Shown: positions 1-9,650, numbered from the stretch's first letter. The stretch is DNA of 64,000 bases from Corynebacterium tuberculostearicum (GCF_030503735.1 NZ_CP073096.1:124001-188000), one strand, 5' to 3'. Translations and numbers: made by a program. Notes: generated from the sequence alone by a model not told the origin.

Positions 1-510
1 TTCATCCAAGACGCGGCCGAGTGGGTTATAGGGGTTGGCGAGCAGGATGGAGCCAGCGCCTTGTTTGAAGGCGCGCTCAATATCGTCGAGCTCCAGGCTA
101 GTTTCGATCTTCTCGCGCCCTGCGGTACGCGGTAGCTCCAGCAGCGGTGGGTAGGAAGGCACCGGCACGATGACGGGGGAATCCTCGCGGGTGAAGTACT
201 CCACTCCGAGCAGTAGGCCGCGCACCACATCGCCTATCCAGAAAATATGATCCGAGTTGGGGCGCCAGCCGTAGCGCTTGTCATAAAAATCAGCCACTGC
301 CTCCCGCAGCCCCGAGGCCTTGGGGGCTGGGGTATAGCCGAAGGTTTCCTTATCCACTATATCCTCCAGCGCCTTCTTAATGGCGGGCGCAGTAGGGAAA
401 TCGGACTCCGCAATCCACAGTGGCAACACGTCTTCTTCAAAGACGGTCCACTTGCGGGTTCCGCGGGCTTGCAACTCTTCTAGGCTAGGAAACTCCATGG
501 GCACAACCAT
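1..510 (-). CDS. PatB/MalY-type C-S lyase (aminotransferase class I/II), 3' part outside window
   Basis: The 170 visible codons are the N-terminal part of a PLP-dependent fold-type I enzyme of the MalY/PatB group (cystathionine beta-lyase; AecD in corynebacteria), which cleaves C-S bonds in cystathionine and related thioethers in the cytosol. The reading shows VLPLWIAESDFPTAPAIK near residue 30, the GYTPAPKASGLREAV stretch near 60, and LLANPYNPLGRVLDE at the edge, the substrate/PLP-proximal NPxNPxG motif. The catalytic lysine lies beyond the window. The frame closes upstream at a TAG (541-543), so only ATG 510 or ATG 498 can start it; neither has a clear ribosome site. It follows the ABC exporter gene by about 50 bp on the same strand, suggesting co-transcription. 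The family is secure; the exact substrate is inferred. Confidence 0.85.
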   Translation of the reverse strand, partial: MVVPMEFPSLEELQARGTRKWTVFEEDVLPLWIAESDFPTAPAIKKALEDIVDKETFGYTPAPKASGLREAVADFYDKRYGWRPNSDHIFWIGDVVRGLLLGVEYFTREDSPVIVPVPSYPPLLELPRTAGREKIETSLELDDIERAFKQGAGSILLANPYNPLGRVLDE

Positions 511-562
511 AACGCGAAGCCCGCGGCCACCCCACCGCTTCTATGCGCTTTTATTCATCTGG

Positions 563-2491
563 CTAATCTCCCTGGGCCGTTGCGGACTCGGAGCCGTGTG
601 TCTCCTCTGCATTGTCGGCTTCGGAAGCAGAGCCGGAGACAAAGCCATATTTCTTCAAACGGCGGCGATCCGCAGCCGAGGTGGATTGGGTGAGTTTGAG
701 CAGCTCGGCATAAATGCCGCCGGATTGGGCCAGCTCGGCCGGCGAGCCCATTTCATCGATGCGCCCGCGATCCAAGGTGATGATGGTATCTACGTCCGCG
801 ATCGTGGACAGGCGGTGGGCAATAATCAGCGTGGTGCGGTCCTTCATTAGCTCATCTAGGCCGGCCTGCACGGCGCGCTCGGACTTGGTATCTAGCGCCG
901 AGGTGGCCTCATCCAGCACCAAGATGGGAGCATCTTTGAGCATGGCGCGCGCGACGGAGACGCGCTGCTTCTGCCCGCCGGAAAGCTTGAGGCCGCGTTC
1001 ACCAATGACAGTGTCATAGCCATCCGGGAAGGCCTGGATGAACTCATGGGCATTGGCGCGCTTGGCGACGTCCACGATTTCTTCCTCCGTGGCACCCGGC
1101 TTTCCGTAGGCGATGTTCTCGCGAATGGTGCCGGAGAAAAGATAGGACTCCTGGAAGACCACGCCCACCGAGGCGCGCAGGCGCGAGGCGGTGAGATCGT
1201 CTACCCGGTGCCCCAGCACATCGAGGTGTCCAGCCGAGGGGTGGTACAGGCCCAACAGCAGGTTCACCAAGGTCGACTTGCCGCCGCCGGACTCACCCAC
1301 GAGCGCTACCTTGTGGCCCTCGGCGGCGGCGAAGGAAATATCCTCCACCACTGGCTTGCCTTCCTCGTAGGCAAAGGAGACGTGGTCAAAGGAAAATACC
1401 GGCGCGCCGGACCTGGGCTCGAGCGGCGGGATAGGAGTGAGATCCAGTTGCGGGGTATCGGAGCCGGTGGTGGCGACTACCAGCTCGCGCGAGGCGGTGG
1501 GTTCGAGGTCTTCTTCCATGACCTTGAAATAGTCTTTAGAGCCGGCGATCGCGCGCTGGGCAGAGTCGACGATCCAGCTCATCATGAACACCGGCTGCTT
1601 GGCCATGGCCACCATCTGCAACAACATGACCATGTCACCGAGGGTGAAGTGGCCCTCGAGCGTGCGCCAAAAGACCACCGCATAAATGCCCAAGAAGATT
1701 AATGCCATGGCAATCCCGCGGAAGGTATCCATCAAGTGCCACCAATTGGATTGCGGCTTGGTGGTATCAACCACGCTACGGTAGCGGCGAGCAAAATGGT
1801 CGAGCTCGCGGGTCTCGCTCACAAATGACTTGGCCACCTTGACCTGGCCGATGACCTCCGCAAAGCGGCCATTGGCTAAGTCGATATTTTCATTTTTGGT
1901 GGCCTCAAATTTCTGCCAGCGCTTCGAAGTCAGCGCCGTAAGCCACATATAGACGGGGAAGAGCAGAGCCAGCAAGATGGCCAGCGGCCAGTAATACCAC
2001 GCGGTAATGACCAGCACGGCGACGGTCTGGATGATCATCGTGAAAAAGTTATTAGAAAAGGACTGTACGAATTGCGTGATATTGGCAATCGAGCGATCTA
2101 GCCGGGCGATGATCGTGCCGGTGACCTGGTTATCGTAATAGCCTTGGGGAAGTGCCAAAAGCTTGGCAAAGTAGCGGGTGGATAGGATTTGGCGCAAGCG
2201 CGCGACCATGACATCGCCGATATAGCCGCCGATATTGCGGAAGAGGGCATTGGCGGCGTCGGCAAGAAAAAGTGCAAAGGCCAAGAGTAAAACGGTGCGC
2301 AGCGCAGCGTCGACCGGGCCATCGTTTTGCAGAGCCTCCACGATGGTATCGGTGGCCTGGCGGGTCAAAAAGGGAGAGACCAAAGCCAGCACCGCGGTGA
2401 CCGCGGCGGCGGCTAGCACGCCGAGATAAAAAGGCCACAGGGCAGAAGCACTGCGGGTGATGCGCAAAATGGAATTCATAAATGACCACAC
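563..2491 (-). CDS. ABC exporter, fused membrane and ATPase domains
   Basis: A 642-residue half-size ABC exporter with the membrane domain first (about residues 20-330, six helices expected) and the nucleotide-binding domain last. Visible ATPase motifs are Walker A GESGGGKST (about residue 398), signature LSGGQKQR (about 502), Walker B ILVLDEATSALD (about 520) and the switch histidine in IIAHRLST. Such proteins work as homo- or heterodimers that export drugs, lipids or peptides; nothing here fixes the substrate. No partner half-transporter is adjacent, so a homodimer is the simpler reading. The start is GTG 2491, with ATG 2479 four codons inside as an alternative; neither has a strong Shine-Dalgarno. 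A C-terminal tail of about 30 acidic, serine-rich residues follows the ATPase domain. The C-S lyase gene lies immediately downstream. Confidence 0.88.
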   Translation of the reverse strand: MWSFMNSILRITRSASALWPFYLGVLAAAAVTAVLALVSPFLTRQATDTIVEALQNDGPVDAALRTVLLLAFALFLADAANALFRNIGGYIGDVMVARLRQILSTRYFAKLLALPQGYYDNQVTGTIIARLDRSIANITQFVQSFSNNFFTMIIQTVAVLVITAWYYWPLAILLALLFPVYMWLTALTSKRWQKFEATKNENIDLANGRFAEVIGQVKVAKSFVSETRELDHFARRYRSVVDTTKPQSNWWHLMDTFRGIAMALIFLGIYAVVFWRTLEGHFTLGDMVMLLQMVAMAKQPVFMMSWIVDSAQRAIAGSKDYFKVMEEDLEPTASRELVVATTGSDTPQLDLTPIPPLEPRSGAPVFSFDHVSFAYEEGKPVVEDISFAAAEGHKVALVGESGGGKSTLVNLLLGLYHPSAGHLDVLGHRVDDLTASRLRASVGVVFQESYLFSGTIRENIAYGKPGATEEEIVDVAKRANAHEFIQAFPDGYDTVIGERGLKLSGGQKQRVSVARAMLKDAPILVLDEATSALDTKSERAVQAGLDELMKDRTTLIIAHRLSTIADVDTIITLDRGRIDEMGSPAELAQSGGIYAELLKLTQSTSAADRRRLKKYGFVSGSASEADNAEETHGSESATAQGD

Positions 2492-2664
2492 TCAATTCAA
2501 AACGGCGGGTAGTGCGCGAATTTAGGAAATAGGAGAGATTTAAGCGACTGCCCAGTATGCCACATGCGGCGTTAACGAGCGTAAATGCCTAAGTTCCGGA
2601 AGGAATAGGCTAAGGTACTTGTGCAGAAATACAACAATCTTCGCGTGCAAAGGATCCATCCACG

Positions 2665-3213
2665 GTGAAAATTTCTCACACACTCGGCGCGGGCGTGGTC
2701 AGCGTTCTCGCCGTGACCCTGACCGGATGTAGCGTTCTCCAGCCGGAAGAAACAGGGCTCGGGGACAATATCACCGTCTCCAGTTCCGAAGAGGCTCCGT
2801 ATGAGGCCAAGGACACCGACGATAAAGAGGTCACCTCTAACCTGGCCGAACCCGTTGAGGATAAAGGCCTTGGCGTGAGCTGGGAGTTGCAAGGAGTGTA
2901 TTCCGATAATAATTCCGGTGGCTCCGTGGTGACCATCCTGCTGAAGAATGAAAACGACGTGCCCTTGCCGGTCGACGCCTTTGAAGATCCCACCCTTGAG
3001 CGTGCCGACGGCAACGGCGGCTGGGCCAAGATCAACTCCTTGCGCTATGACAAGAAATCTGCCCCAGACGTGGAGCCACCGGGGCTCGATCACCCGTTGG
3101 GCGCGGGCGCCTCGGTAAACCTGCAGTACCGCTTTGACGTCACGCCTGGCAACCTGTGGAATGCCCGCTTGCACATTGGCAACGTGACCTGGGTAGGAGA
3201 CCTTAATCTATGA
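2665..3213 (+). CDS. Secreted lipoprotein, DUF4352-like
   Basis: A 182-residue predicted lipoprotein. The N-terminus has one lysine, a hydrophobic stretch and the lipobox LTGC, with lipidated Cys22. An acidic linker follows, then a single beta-rich domain (about residues 65-182) with the pattern of DUF4352/immunoglobulin-like exported domains; this last assignment is weak. The start is GTG 2665 with AAAGGA about ten bases upstream. Its stop overlaps the start of idi by four bases (ATGA), so the two are translationally coupled, although no functional link between a lipoprotein and IPP isomerase is evident. Confidence 0.75.
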   Translation: MKISHTLGAGVVSVLAVTLTGCSVLQPEETGLGDNITVSSSEEAPYEAKDTDDKEVTSNLAEPVEDKGLGVSWELQGVYSDNNSGGSVVTILLKNENDVPLPVDAFEDPTLERADGNGGWAKINSLRYDKKSAPDVEPPGLDHPLGAGASVNLQYRFDVTPGNLWNARLHIGNVTWVGDLNL

Positions 3214-3746
3214 CGGAACTTGTAGTCTTGGCCTCTGCCGCGGGTGAACCCATCGGCACCGCTCCCAAGGCCGAAGTTCATACCACCGATACTCCGCTGC
3301 ATTTTGCCTTCTCCGCCTGGCTAACCTGCGGCGGCAAGGTGCTGGTAACCCGCCGCGCGCTGGGCAAGCTCACCTGGCCCGGGGTGTGGACCAATGCCTT
3401 CTGCGGCCACCCCGCCCCCGGCGAGGAAACCGCCGATGCGGTACTGCGCCGCGCCACCTTTGAGTTGGGTATTGCGCCTGGAGACCTGTCTACCCCGCAG
3501 CTTATCCTGCCGGATTTTTCTTATCGCGCCGTGGATTCCTCGGGCACGGTAGAAAATGAAATCTGCCCCGTGTACACGGTGGAGCTTTCTGATGACGCCG
3601 TGTGGGAACCCAACCCAGACGAGGTGGATTCCTATCAATGGGTCGAGCCGGCGCAGCTTTTCGCCGCGGCCGATGCCATGCCCGGAGTCTTTAGCCCGTG
3701 GATGATTGACGAGCTAGCGGACGATAAATTGCGCGCTGCGCTGTAA
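3210..3746 (+). CDS. idi: Isopentenyl-diphosphate delta-isomerase, type I
   Basis: Interconverts isopentenyl diphosphate and dimethylallyl diphosphate, the entry to isoprenoid synthesis (decaprenyl phosphate, menaquinone, carotenoids). The 178-residue length is normal for type I enzymes. The signature TWPGVWTNAFCGHP supplies catalytic Cys65 and one metal-binding histidine. ENEICPVY supplies the catalytic glutamate pair near 115-117, matching Cys67 and Glu116 of the E. coli enzyme. The Nudix-like block runs GHPAPGEETADAVLRRATFE. The gene starts inside the stop of the upstream lipoprotein gene. The downstream neighbour is convergent with only 16 bp between stops. Confidence 0.93.
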   Translation: MTELVVLASAAGEPIGTAPKAEVHTTDTPLHFAFSAWLTCGGKVLVTRRALGKLTWPGVWTNAFCGHPAPGEETADAVLRRATFELGIAPGDLSTPQLILPDFSYRAVDSSGTVENEICPVYTVELSDDAVWEPNPDEVDSYQWVEPAQLFAAADAMPGVFSPWMIDELADDKLRAAL

Positions 3747-3762
3747 TTTCGGTGCGCCAGTT

Positions 3763-5061
3763 TTATAGGTCATCTTCGTCGTAGAAGGCCGCGGCCACAT
3801 AATCCAAGGTGGCATAGGCTAAGCGGCGCTCGTCCGTATCCAGGTCAAATTCCAGCACGTTATGGTCATCGCCGTAGCTGGGGAATCCGGGCTCGCCAGT
3901 GGTGGCAAAGTGGCGCAGCCATTCATTGAGCTCACTGGCGGGGGTTTCCTCGCCGGCCTCGTTTCTGCTTCCGTCAAAAAGAGGGCCCAATTCCGCACAA
4001 TGCACCGCGGGGGAATGGGTGCGCGTAAACTCCATCATCCACGTCGGGCCTGGGGCATGCGCAGCCACCTGGGCGGCCCACCGGCGCACGGCGGCGTCAC
4101 CGATGAGACGGCCCATTGGCCGCTGCGGATCCACGTAGTGCGCTAGCTGCCGCCACTGCTTGAAGTGCTCGTGCGATATGCCAAACTTGGGCGAAAGGTA
4201 GCTGGTAATAAAACCGGCTAGCGCCATCTTGTCTATGCGCTGCGCGGCGGGCATATCGTAGAACTCATCGCGGGTAGAGGTCACCACGATGGGAATATCC
4301 GCCAGCTCCTCGGCCTGCAATGGGGCAGGACCTAAAGCAACGTCGAAGCGGTATTTCTTGCGGAATTTGGCATACCCCTTGGCTAGCGATTCTGGGTCCA
4401 ATTTCTCCAGAGCTTGACGCGTTATGGACACACCGAGGCACTTGCGCAGATCCGCCACGCGGTGCTCAAAACGGTCGCGCGGGAATGCTGGCGAGAGTGC
4501 CAGTACGCGGCGGAAACCACCCCGGAAGTGATCGCGGCGCGCCAGCCATAGGCTCATCGCTGCACCGGCGGACTGGCCCACCAAAGTGATATTGGTCTTA
4601 TCCCCGCCAAAGGCCTCGATACTGTCCTGCAACCATTCCAAAGCCAGCAGGCAGTCATCGATGCCGCGGTAGCGGTCCGCCTCATCGCCATCAAAGCGCG
4701 CGAAGCCAGCCAAACCGACGCGGTAGCCCACCTGCACTTGAATAACGCCGTGGCGGGCATTTGTCGTACCCGTAAGACGCGGGTCTTCGTGCGTTCCGTG
4801 CTCGTAGCGCCCGCCATGGATATAGACCACGACGGGGCACTCGGCGGCGTCGGCAGGCGCGGTAATAGACAGCGCAATGTCGTCTGGATGCGGCTCGCGG
4901 GCATCCTGGTCACAGGTGCCCTCTAGTGGCTTGGCGGGGGAGAAGGGGCTGGGTATGGTGCTATAGCGCACCGAGTGGAAATAGTGCAGGCCATCTCGGC
5001 GCACGCCGGTAATCCGGCCGGAGGCGGTGGCAACGGTAACGGGTATTTGGGCACTCGACAT
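3763..5061 (-). CDS. Type-B carboxylesterase family protein
   Basis: A 432-residue alpha/beta hydrolase of the carboxylesterase type-B family. It shows the oxyanion motif YIHGGRYEHGT (residues 80-90), the type-B marker near 150 (EAFGGDKTNITLVGQSAGA) and the nucleophile elbow GQSAG with Ser164. The glutamate of the triad in FYDMPAAQ-type context and a C-terminal histidine are expected but were not individually assigned. There is no signal peptide, so it is probably cytosolic and hydrolyses carboxylic esters of unknown identity. The start is ATG 5061. It is convergent with idi and divergent from the small membrane protein genes. Confidence 0.82.
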   Translation of the reverse strand: MSSAQIPVTVATASGRITGVRRDGLHYFHSVRYSTIPSPFSPAKPLEGTCDQDAREPHPDDIALSITAPADAAECPVVVYIHGGRYEHGTHEDPRLTGTTNARHGVIQVQVGYRVGLAGFARFDGDEADRYRGIDDCLLALEWLQDSIEAFGGDKTNITLVGQSAGAAMSLWLARRDHFRGGFRRVLALSPAFPRDRFEHRVADLRKCLGVSITRQALEKLDPESLAKGYAKFRKKYRFDVALGPAPLQAEELADIPIVVTSTRDEFYDMPAAQRIDKMALAGFITSYLSPKFGISHEHFKQWRQLAHYVDPQRPMGRLIGDAAVRRWAAQVAAHAPGPTWMMEFTRTHSPAVHCAELGPLFDGSRNEAGEETPASELNEWLRHFATTGEPGFPSYGDDHNVLEFDLDTDERRLAYATLDYVAAAFYDEDDL

Positions 5062-5099
5062 GTCTGCCAGATTACCGCGAGCAAGTAGGATGAGGTGCC

Positions 5100-5315
5100 A
5101 TGGAGTGGTTGACGAGCTTGGGCAGCACGCTCTCGCAGTTTTTGGTGCAGGCGCCCGTATGGATACAAATGATCATCGTGGTGGCCATTGCCGTGCCACT
5201 CATGGTGGTCATCGCCTGGTGCCTCATGTGGGCAGTCGACCGCGTGGCCAACCGCGCCGCAGGCGTGATTTCTCAGCAGCGCAACCGCCGCACTAAAGTA
5301 GGCCACCATGGCTGA
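5100..5315 (+). CDS. Small membrane protein, unknown function
   Basis: A 71-residue protein with one long hydrophobic segment (about residues 20-47), flanked by a short N-terminal part and a basic C-terminal tail (RNRRTKVGHHG). No family is recognised. It begins 38 bp from the divergent esterase start. Its last eight bases overlap the start of the next small membrane gene, so the two are probably translated together. The pair looks like a conserved corynebacterial membrane module, but that is an inference from gene arrangement alone. Confidence 0.6.
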   Translation: MEWLTSLGSTLSQFLVQAPVWIQMIIVVAIAVPLMVVIAWCLMWAVDRVANRAAGVISQQRNRRTKVGHHG

Positions 5316-5547
5316 GGAAAACAACGAGCGCGCACAGCAGGAACGCGCCGAGCTGCGCGCCAATCCGCGCGAGGGTCTCTGGGACCCCGAGTCCAAGCGC
5401 GCCGCCCAGTCTTCCGCCGCAACAGATACACCGGGCGCGCAGCCGATAAAGCGCAAACGCGCCTTGCCCAAGTCTCGCGTCTCGCTCACGCTGTGGACAA
5501 TGATCGCCCTCATCATCATTGTCGCGCTCATTGGCCTGTGGACTTAA
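5308..5547 (+). CDS. Small membrane protein, unknown function
   Basis: A 79-residue protein with a charged, glutamate- and arginine-rich N-terminal half (cytosolic by the positive-inside rule) and a single C-terminal transmembrane segment (about residues 60-77, WTMIALIIIVALIGLW). The start overlaps the preceding gene by eight bases. The topology is that of a tail-anchored protein. No function can be assigned. Confidence 0.6.
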   Translation: MAEENNERAQQERAELRANPREGLWDPESKRAAQSSAATDTPGAQPIKRKRALPKSRVSLTLWTMIALIIIVALIGLWT

Positions 5548-5584
5548 AGACCCCGCCGATGGAGCCGCGCGGGAAAATCCAGTG

Positions 5585-7717
5585 CTAGCTCTTGCGGCTG
5601 GTGGATTCCAAACGCTGGAAGAATTCCAGCCCAGGAAGATCCTCGATAAGTAGGGCATTACCGGCCGTATCGCACAGCGGCACGCACCAATTGGGATAAA
5701 GCTCGTGGGTAGTGCCCGGCTGATTTTGCGCGCGTACATCACCCACCATGTCCACCAAGCTGGTGCACACAAGCGCCGAAGGCGTGCCAGCGATATACCG
5801 GTGCAGGGCCACGCTGAGATCCTCCTCCGCGCCGCGGGAGGCGCGCCCATCCGGATCCACGCGGTAATCGCGCTGCGGCAATAAGCCGCGGTCAGCTACC
5901 GCTCCCAGCACGCGGGCCTGCCACTCGATGTCATCGTGCTGCTCATCATCTACCGAGCGGTTCAGCACGCCCAAACGCGCGCGGAGTGAAATATGCTCGC
6001 CGCGCAGGTACGCCAAGGTCGGCGGCAGGTCGTGCGTATTAACCGAGGACAGCGCCAGCTTGCGGTACTTTTCCTGTGGCAGCGGGGAGTAGTTATCATC
6101 ATCTCGTTCAAACCATACGATGGATGTTCCCAATACCGCCTTGTGGGCGAGGACATCTTGTACCCATGGCTCCAGGGTGCCGAGGTCCTCACCAATGACC
6201 ACCGCGCCGGCGCGCTCTGCTTCTAGCGCCAAGATACCCACCATGGCCTCAAAGTCATAAGAGACATAAGTGCCCGTCAGCGGGCTGGCCATGCGGGGGA
6301 TCCAGTACAGACGGAATAGGCCCAAAATGTGGTCCACGCGCACGCCACCGGCATGGCGCAACACGGTGGAGAGCATCTCGCGCCACGGGGCATAGCCGGC
6401 AGCGGCCAAGCGCTGTGGGTGCCACGGCGGCTGCGACCAATCCTGACCCTGCTGGTTATAGTCATCCGGCGGGGCGCCTACCGAACATTGCGGAGCCAAG
6501 TATTCGGTGAGGTTGACCGCATCGGCGCCACCCGGGTGCACACCCACGGCAAGGTCGGTCACCAGGCCTAGGCGCATGCCGGCATCGAGTGCGCGCTGCT
6601 GCGCGGCGGCTAGCTGCTCATCGCACAGGAATTGCAGCCAGGAATAAAAGCGCGTGAGCTTGTCCATATCCAGGTCCTCGGCATGGCGCTGGCCCGACTG
6701 CGCAGCGGCGTCTTGTTGCGCGCACCACGCCGCGAAATCACGCAGTCCACGGCCCTCCTCGCGGGCGTAGCGCACGAAGGCCTCCTCACGCTCCGGGGTG
6801 GGCTGGTAATTAAAGAGCTCGCGCAGCACCTGCAGTTTGGCCTCAAAAATGGTGTCGCGCTCAATTTCCTCGGCGCTGCGGTTGCGCTGGCGAAACTCCT
6901 CCGCCAGCTCGCGCACATCATCCTGTAAGTCCTCTGGTAAGAGCTTGAGCTCCGGGATGGATTCGATGTGCAGGTAGAGCGGGTTGGTAAAGCGCCGCGT
7001 GGTAGGCAGGTAAGGCGAATTTTCCACCGGCGGCAGCGGCTCGGCCGCATGCAGCGGGTTGACCAGCAAGAAATCCGCGTGCGGGGCGAGTGTTTCTGCC
7101 AGCTGGCCTAAGTCCTGGAAATCACCAATGCCCCACGAGGAATCCGAGCGCACCGAATAGAGCTGCGCCATCACGCCGCTAATCGGGCGCTCCACAAATT
7201 GATCGGCCGTAGAAAGGCGCGCCGGGGTAATGATGAGCGGGCAGGCATGCTTGCCGATGCCCCCGGATTCCAGCACCAATTCGTGGTAACCCATGGGCAG
7301 GTCCCCGGGAATGTGGAAGCTAGCCTCGCCCCAAAGTGTGCCATCGACGTTGGCGTCCGGGGCATCATTGGGATCCTGGTAGACCTCGCGGGTGCCGCCG
7401 CCTTCTAGCTCGATGTGTAGGTCGGCCGCAGCGCCAGCGTGGACGTGGACTACAAACCCGCGCTCTAGGCCCTGCGGTGCGACGACGCAGTGGGGGAGGG
7501 GCTGGGAGGAGCGGTCCAAGTAGTCGTCGTAAAGCAGCTGCGTTAATGCTGCATCGTCTGGGTCGTCATCGATATTGATGCTCAAGGCGCGCAGGGTATA
7601 GATGATGGTGTCTTCAGCGACGTGGACGGGGAAACCAGACTGGGAGGTATAGCTGGTGGCCACACCGTGGCGCTGGGCGAGTTCTTCAAGCAAGGCGCGG
7701 GTAGTCACAGGCCACAT
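5585..7717 (-). CDS. malQ: 4-alpha-glucanotransferase (amylomaltase)
   Basis: A GH77 amylomaltase of about 710 residues, which transfers 1,4-alpha-glucan segments between maltodextrins in the cytosol. GH77 landmarks in order: SSWGIGDFQDL, the NSPYLPTTRRFTNPLYL block, GLVTDLAVGVHPGGAD, VGAPPDDYNQQGQDW, the nucleophile aspartate in GGVRVDHILGLFRLYWIP (about residue 459), the acid/base glutamate in VIGEDLGTL (about 509) and the third aspartate in SVNTHDLPPT (about 562). The N-terminal ~170 residues form the extra beta-rich domain of actinobacterial MalQ. The frame stays open to 7927, but that would cover the divergent acyl-CoA ligase start, so ATG 7717 is chosen; GTG three codons in is an alternative. 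Confidence 0.92.
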   Translation of the reverse strand: MWPVTTRALLEELAQRHGVATSYTSQSGFPVHVAEDTIIYTLRALSINIDDDPDDAALTQLLYDDYLDRSSQPLPHCVVAPQGLERGFVVHVHAGAAADLHIELEGGGTREVYQDPNDAPDANVDGTLWGEASFHIPGDLPMGYHELVLESGGIGKHACPLIITPARLSTADQFVERPISGVMAQLYSVRSDSSWGIGDFQDLGQLAETLAPHADFLLVNPLHAAEPLPPVENSPYLPTTRRFTNPLYLHIESIPELKLLPEDLQDDVRELAEEFRQRNRSAEEIERDTIFEAKLQVLRELFNYQPTPEREEAFVRYAREEGRGLRDFAAWCAQQDAAAQSGQRHAEDLDMDKLTRFYSWLQFLCDEQLAAAQQRALDAGMRLGLVTDLAVGVHPGGADAVNLTEYLAPQCSVGAPPDDYNQQGQDWSQPPWHPQRLAAAGYAPWREMLSTVLRHAGGVRVDHILGLFRLYWIPRMASPLTGTYVSYDFEAMVGILALEAERAGAVVIGEDLGTLEPWVQDVLAHKAVLGTSIVWFERDDDNYSPLPQEKYRKLALSSVNTHDLPPTLAYLRGEHISLRARLGVLNRSVDDEQHDDIEWQARVLGAVADRGLLPQRDYRVDPDGRASRGAEEDLSVALHRYIAGTPSALVCTSLVDMVGDVRAQNQPGTTHELYPNWCVPLCDTAGNALLIEDLPGLEFFQRLESTSRKS

Positions 7718-7802
7718 TGTGCCACGGGTGCAACGCGCCTGCTGGGGAACAGATTGGTACAGTAGGCGGAGATTAATAATTAGCTGTTCGAAAGGACACC
7801 GC

Positions 7803-9635
7803 GTGACCCTGCAAGAAGTCCACACCCCAGCCCAATTTACTATCGAGCCGGGCGAAACCTGCTTGACCGCCCTGATGGACACCGCCAAGAAGCGCCCACA
7901 TGGCGTGATGTTTACGCGCCCTGCCAACTACGAATGGGTCAACGTCACCGGCAAAGAATTTATCGATGAGGTTTTTGAGGTAGCCCAAGGGCTCATCGCC
8001 TTGGGTGTGGAGCAGGGAGACCGCGTCGCGCTGATTTCCGCCACCCGCTATGAGTGGTCCCTGCTGGACTTTGCCATCTGGGCCGCCGGTGCGGCCTCCG
8101 TGCCGGTCTATCCTTCCTCTTCTGCCTCCCAGGTGCGCTGGATCATCGAAGACTCCGGCGCCGTGCTCGCCATCACGGAAACCCGCGAGCATTCCGAGCT
8201 GGTTGAAAACCTGGTCTTGCAAGAAGACGGCGAGCCCAACCTCAAGGGCTCCCCCTCCCAGCTGCGCCGCGTGCTGGAAATTAATTCCTCTGCCATCGAT
8301 ACCTTGAAGTTCGAGGGCCGCGGCGTGGCCACCGAGGAGGTCTACGCCCGCATCAAGGCCACCTCCACCGATGACCTGGCCTCCCTGGTGTATACCTCGG
8401 GCACCACTGGTCGCCCTAAGGGCTGTATCTTGACCCATCGGAATTGGCTGGCCCAGACCCGCGGTCTGTGCACCAACCCGATTGGCATCTTCGCCGTGCC
8501 GGGCAGCCATACCTTGACCTTCCTGCCGCTGGCACACGTCTTTGCCCGTGCGGTATCCATTGCGGTGGCCATGCGCGGTGCCTCCCAGAACCACTGGTCC
8601 GATTTTTCCACCATTTCTATCGAGTTCGCCCGCTCCCGCCCGAACGTCATTTTGGGTGTGCCACGTGTCTTTGAAAAGGTGCGCAACTCCGCTGCCGCTA
8701 AGGTGGCCGATTCCGGCATCAAGACCTTGCTTTTTGAGCAGTCCGAGAAGGTAGCCATCGAGTACTCCAAGGCTTTGGATAAGCCGGAGGGCCCGGACCG
8801 CCTGCTGAAAGCCAAGCACAAGGTCTTTGACAAGCTGGTGTACTCCACCATCCGCAAGGGCGTGGGTGGCAACGTGAACTACTGCATTACCGGTGGCTCG
8901 GCCATGGGCCATGACTTGCTGCACTGGTACCGCGGTATCGGCATCCCGGTCTATGAGGGCTATGGCTTGACCGAGGTCGCCGCCGCGGCCGCGGTGGACT
9001 TTGTGGATCACTCTATCGGCACCGTTGGCCCGCCGATGGGTGGCGTGACCTTCCGCATCAATGACGAAGGCGAAATCTGCATCAAGGGCGATATCGTCTT
9101 CCACGGCTACTGGAATAACCCAGAAGCCACCGCGGAGGCCCTCGAGGATGGCTGGTACAACACCGGTGATTTGGGCGAGATTGATGAGGACGGCAAGCTC
9201 GTTATCACCGGCCGCAAGAAGGACCTCATTGTCACGGCCGGCGGCAAGAATGTTTCGCCTGGCCCGATGGAGGATATCCTGCGCGGGCACCCGCTTATCT
9301 CCCAGGCCATGGTGGTAGGCGATGGCAAGCCCTTCGTTGGCGTGCTGCTGACCCTGGATCCGGATATCCTGAAGCGTTGGAAACTGGATCACAATATTCC
9401 GGAAAATCGCCCCATGCGCGAGCTGGCTACCGATCCCACCCTGCGCGCGGAGCTGCAGGATGCCATCAACCAGGTTAACGCCACCGTTTCCCATGCGGAG
9501 GGCATTAAGAAGTTCTACATCCTCGAGTCCGATCTCACCGAGGAAGGAAACGAGCTGACCCCCACCATGAAGGTTAAGCGCAACGTGGTAGCGCAGCGCT
9601 ATGCTGCGGCCATCGAGCACCTTTACAAGCGCTAA
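7803..9635 (+). CDS. fadD: Long-chain fatty-acid-CoA ligase, FadD15-like
   Basis: A 610-residue ANL-superfamily enzyme that activates long-chain fatty acids with ATP and CoA. It shows the AMP-binding signature YTSGTTGRPKGC (about residue 196), GYGLTE (about 386), the hinge and C-terminal motif GRKKDLIVTAGGKNVSPGPME (split around residue 470), and the catalytic lysine region TPTMKVKRN (about 588). Length and motif spacing fit the FadD15/bacterial long-chain group. The start is GTG 7803 with AAAGGA six bases upstream; the frame is open further upstream into the malQ promoter, which is not used. A possible -10 (TACAGT, 7757-7762) lies in the shared intergenic region. A strong terminator follows. 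In mycolata it would feed fatty acids into phospholipid or mycolate metabolism, which is inferred. Confidence 0.9.
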   Translation: MTLQEVHTPAQFTIEPGETCLTALMDTAKKRPHGVMFTRPANYEWVNVTGKEFIDEVFEVAQGLIALGVEQGDRVALISATRYEWSLLDFAIWAAGAASVPVYPSSSASQVRWIIEDSGAVLAITETREHSELVENLVLQEDGEPNLKGSPSQLRRVLEINSSAIDTLKFEGRGVATEEVYARIKATSTDDLASLVYTSGTTGRPKGCILTHRNWLAQTRGLCTNPIGIFAVPGSHTLTFLPLAHVFARAVSIAVAMRGASQNHWSDFSTISIEFARSRPNVILGVPRVFEKVRNSAAAKVADSGIKTLLFEQSEKVAIEYSKALDKPEGPDRLLKAKHKVFDKLVYSTIRKGVGGNVNYCITGGSAMGHDLLHWYRGIGIPVYEGYGLTEVAAAAAVDFVDHSIGTVGPPMGGVTFRINDEGEICIKGDIVFHGYWNNPEATAEALEDGWYNTGDLGEIDEDGKLVITGRKKDLIVTAGGKNVSPGPMEDILRGHPLISQAMVVGDGKPFVGVLLTLDPDILKRWKLDHNIPENRPMRELATDPTLRAELQDAINQVNATVSHAEGIKKFYILESDLTEEGNELTPTMKVKRNVVAQRYAAAIEHLYKR

Positions 9636-9650
9636 AACCACACTGCGGGG

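Noticed and set aside
7718..7927. Extension of malQ upstream to 7927
   Set aside because: It would cover the divergent acyl-CoA ligase start, and the added residues have no MalQ similarity.
7773..9641. A 622-codon open frame antisense to the acyl-CoA ligase gene
   Set aside because: It is the mirror of a clear gene, with no known family and no ribosome site; third-position GC bias of the sense gene explains it.
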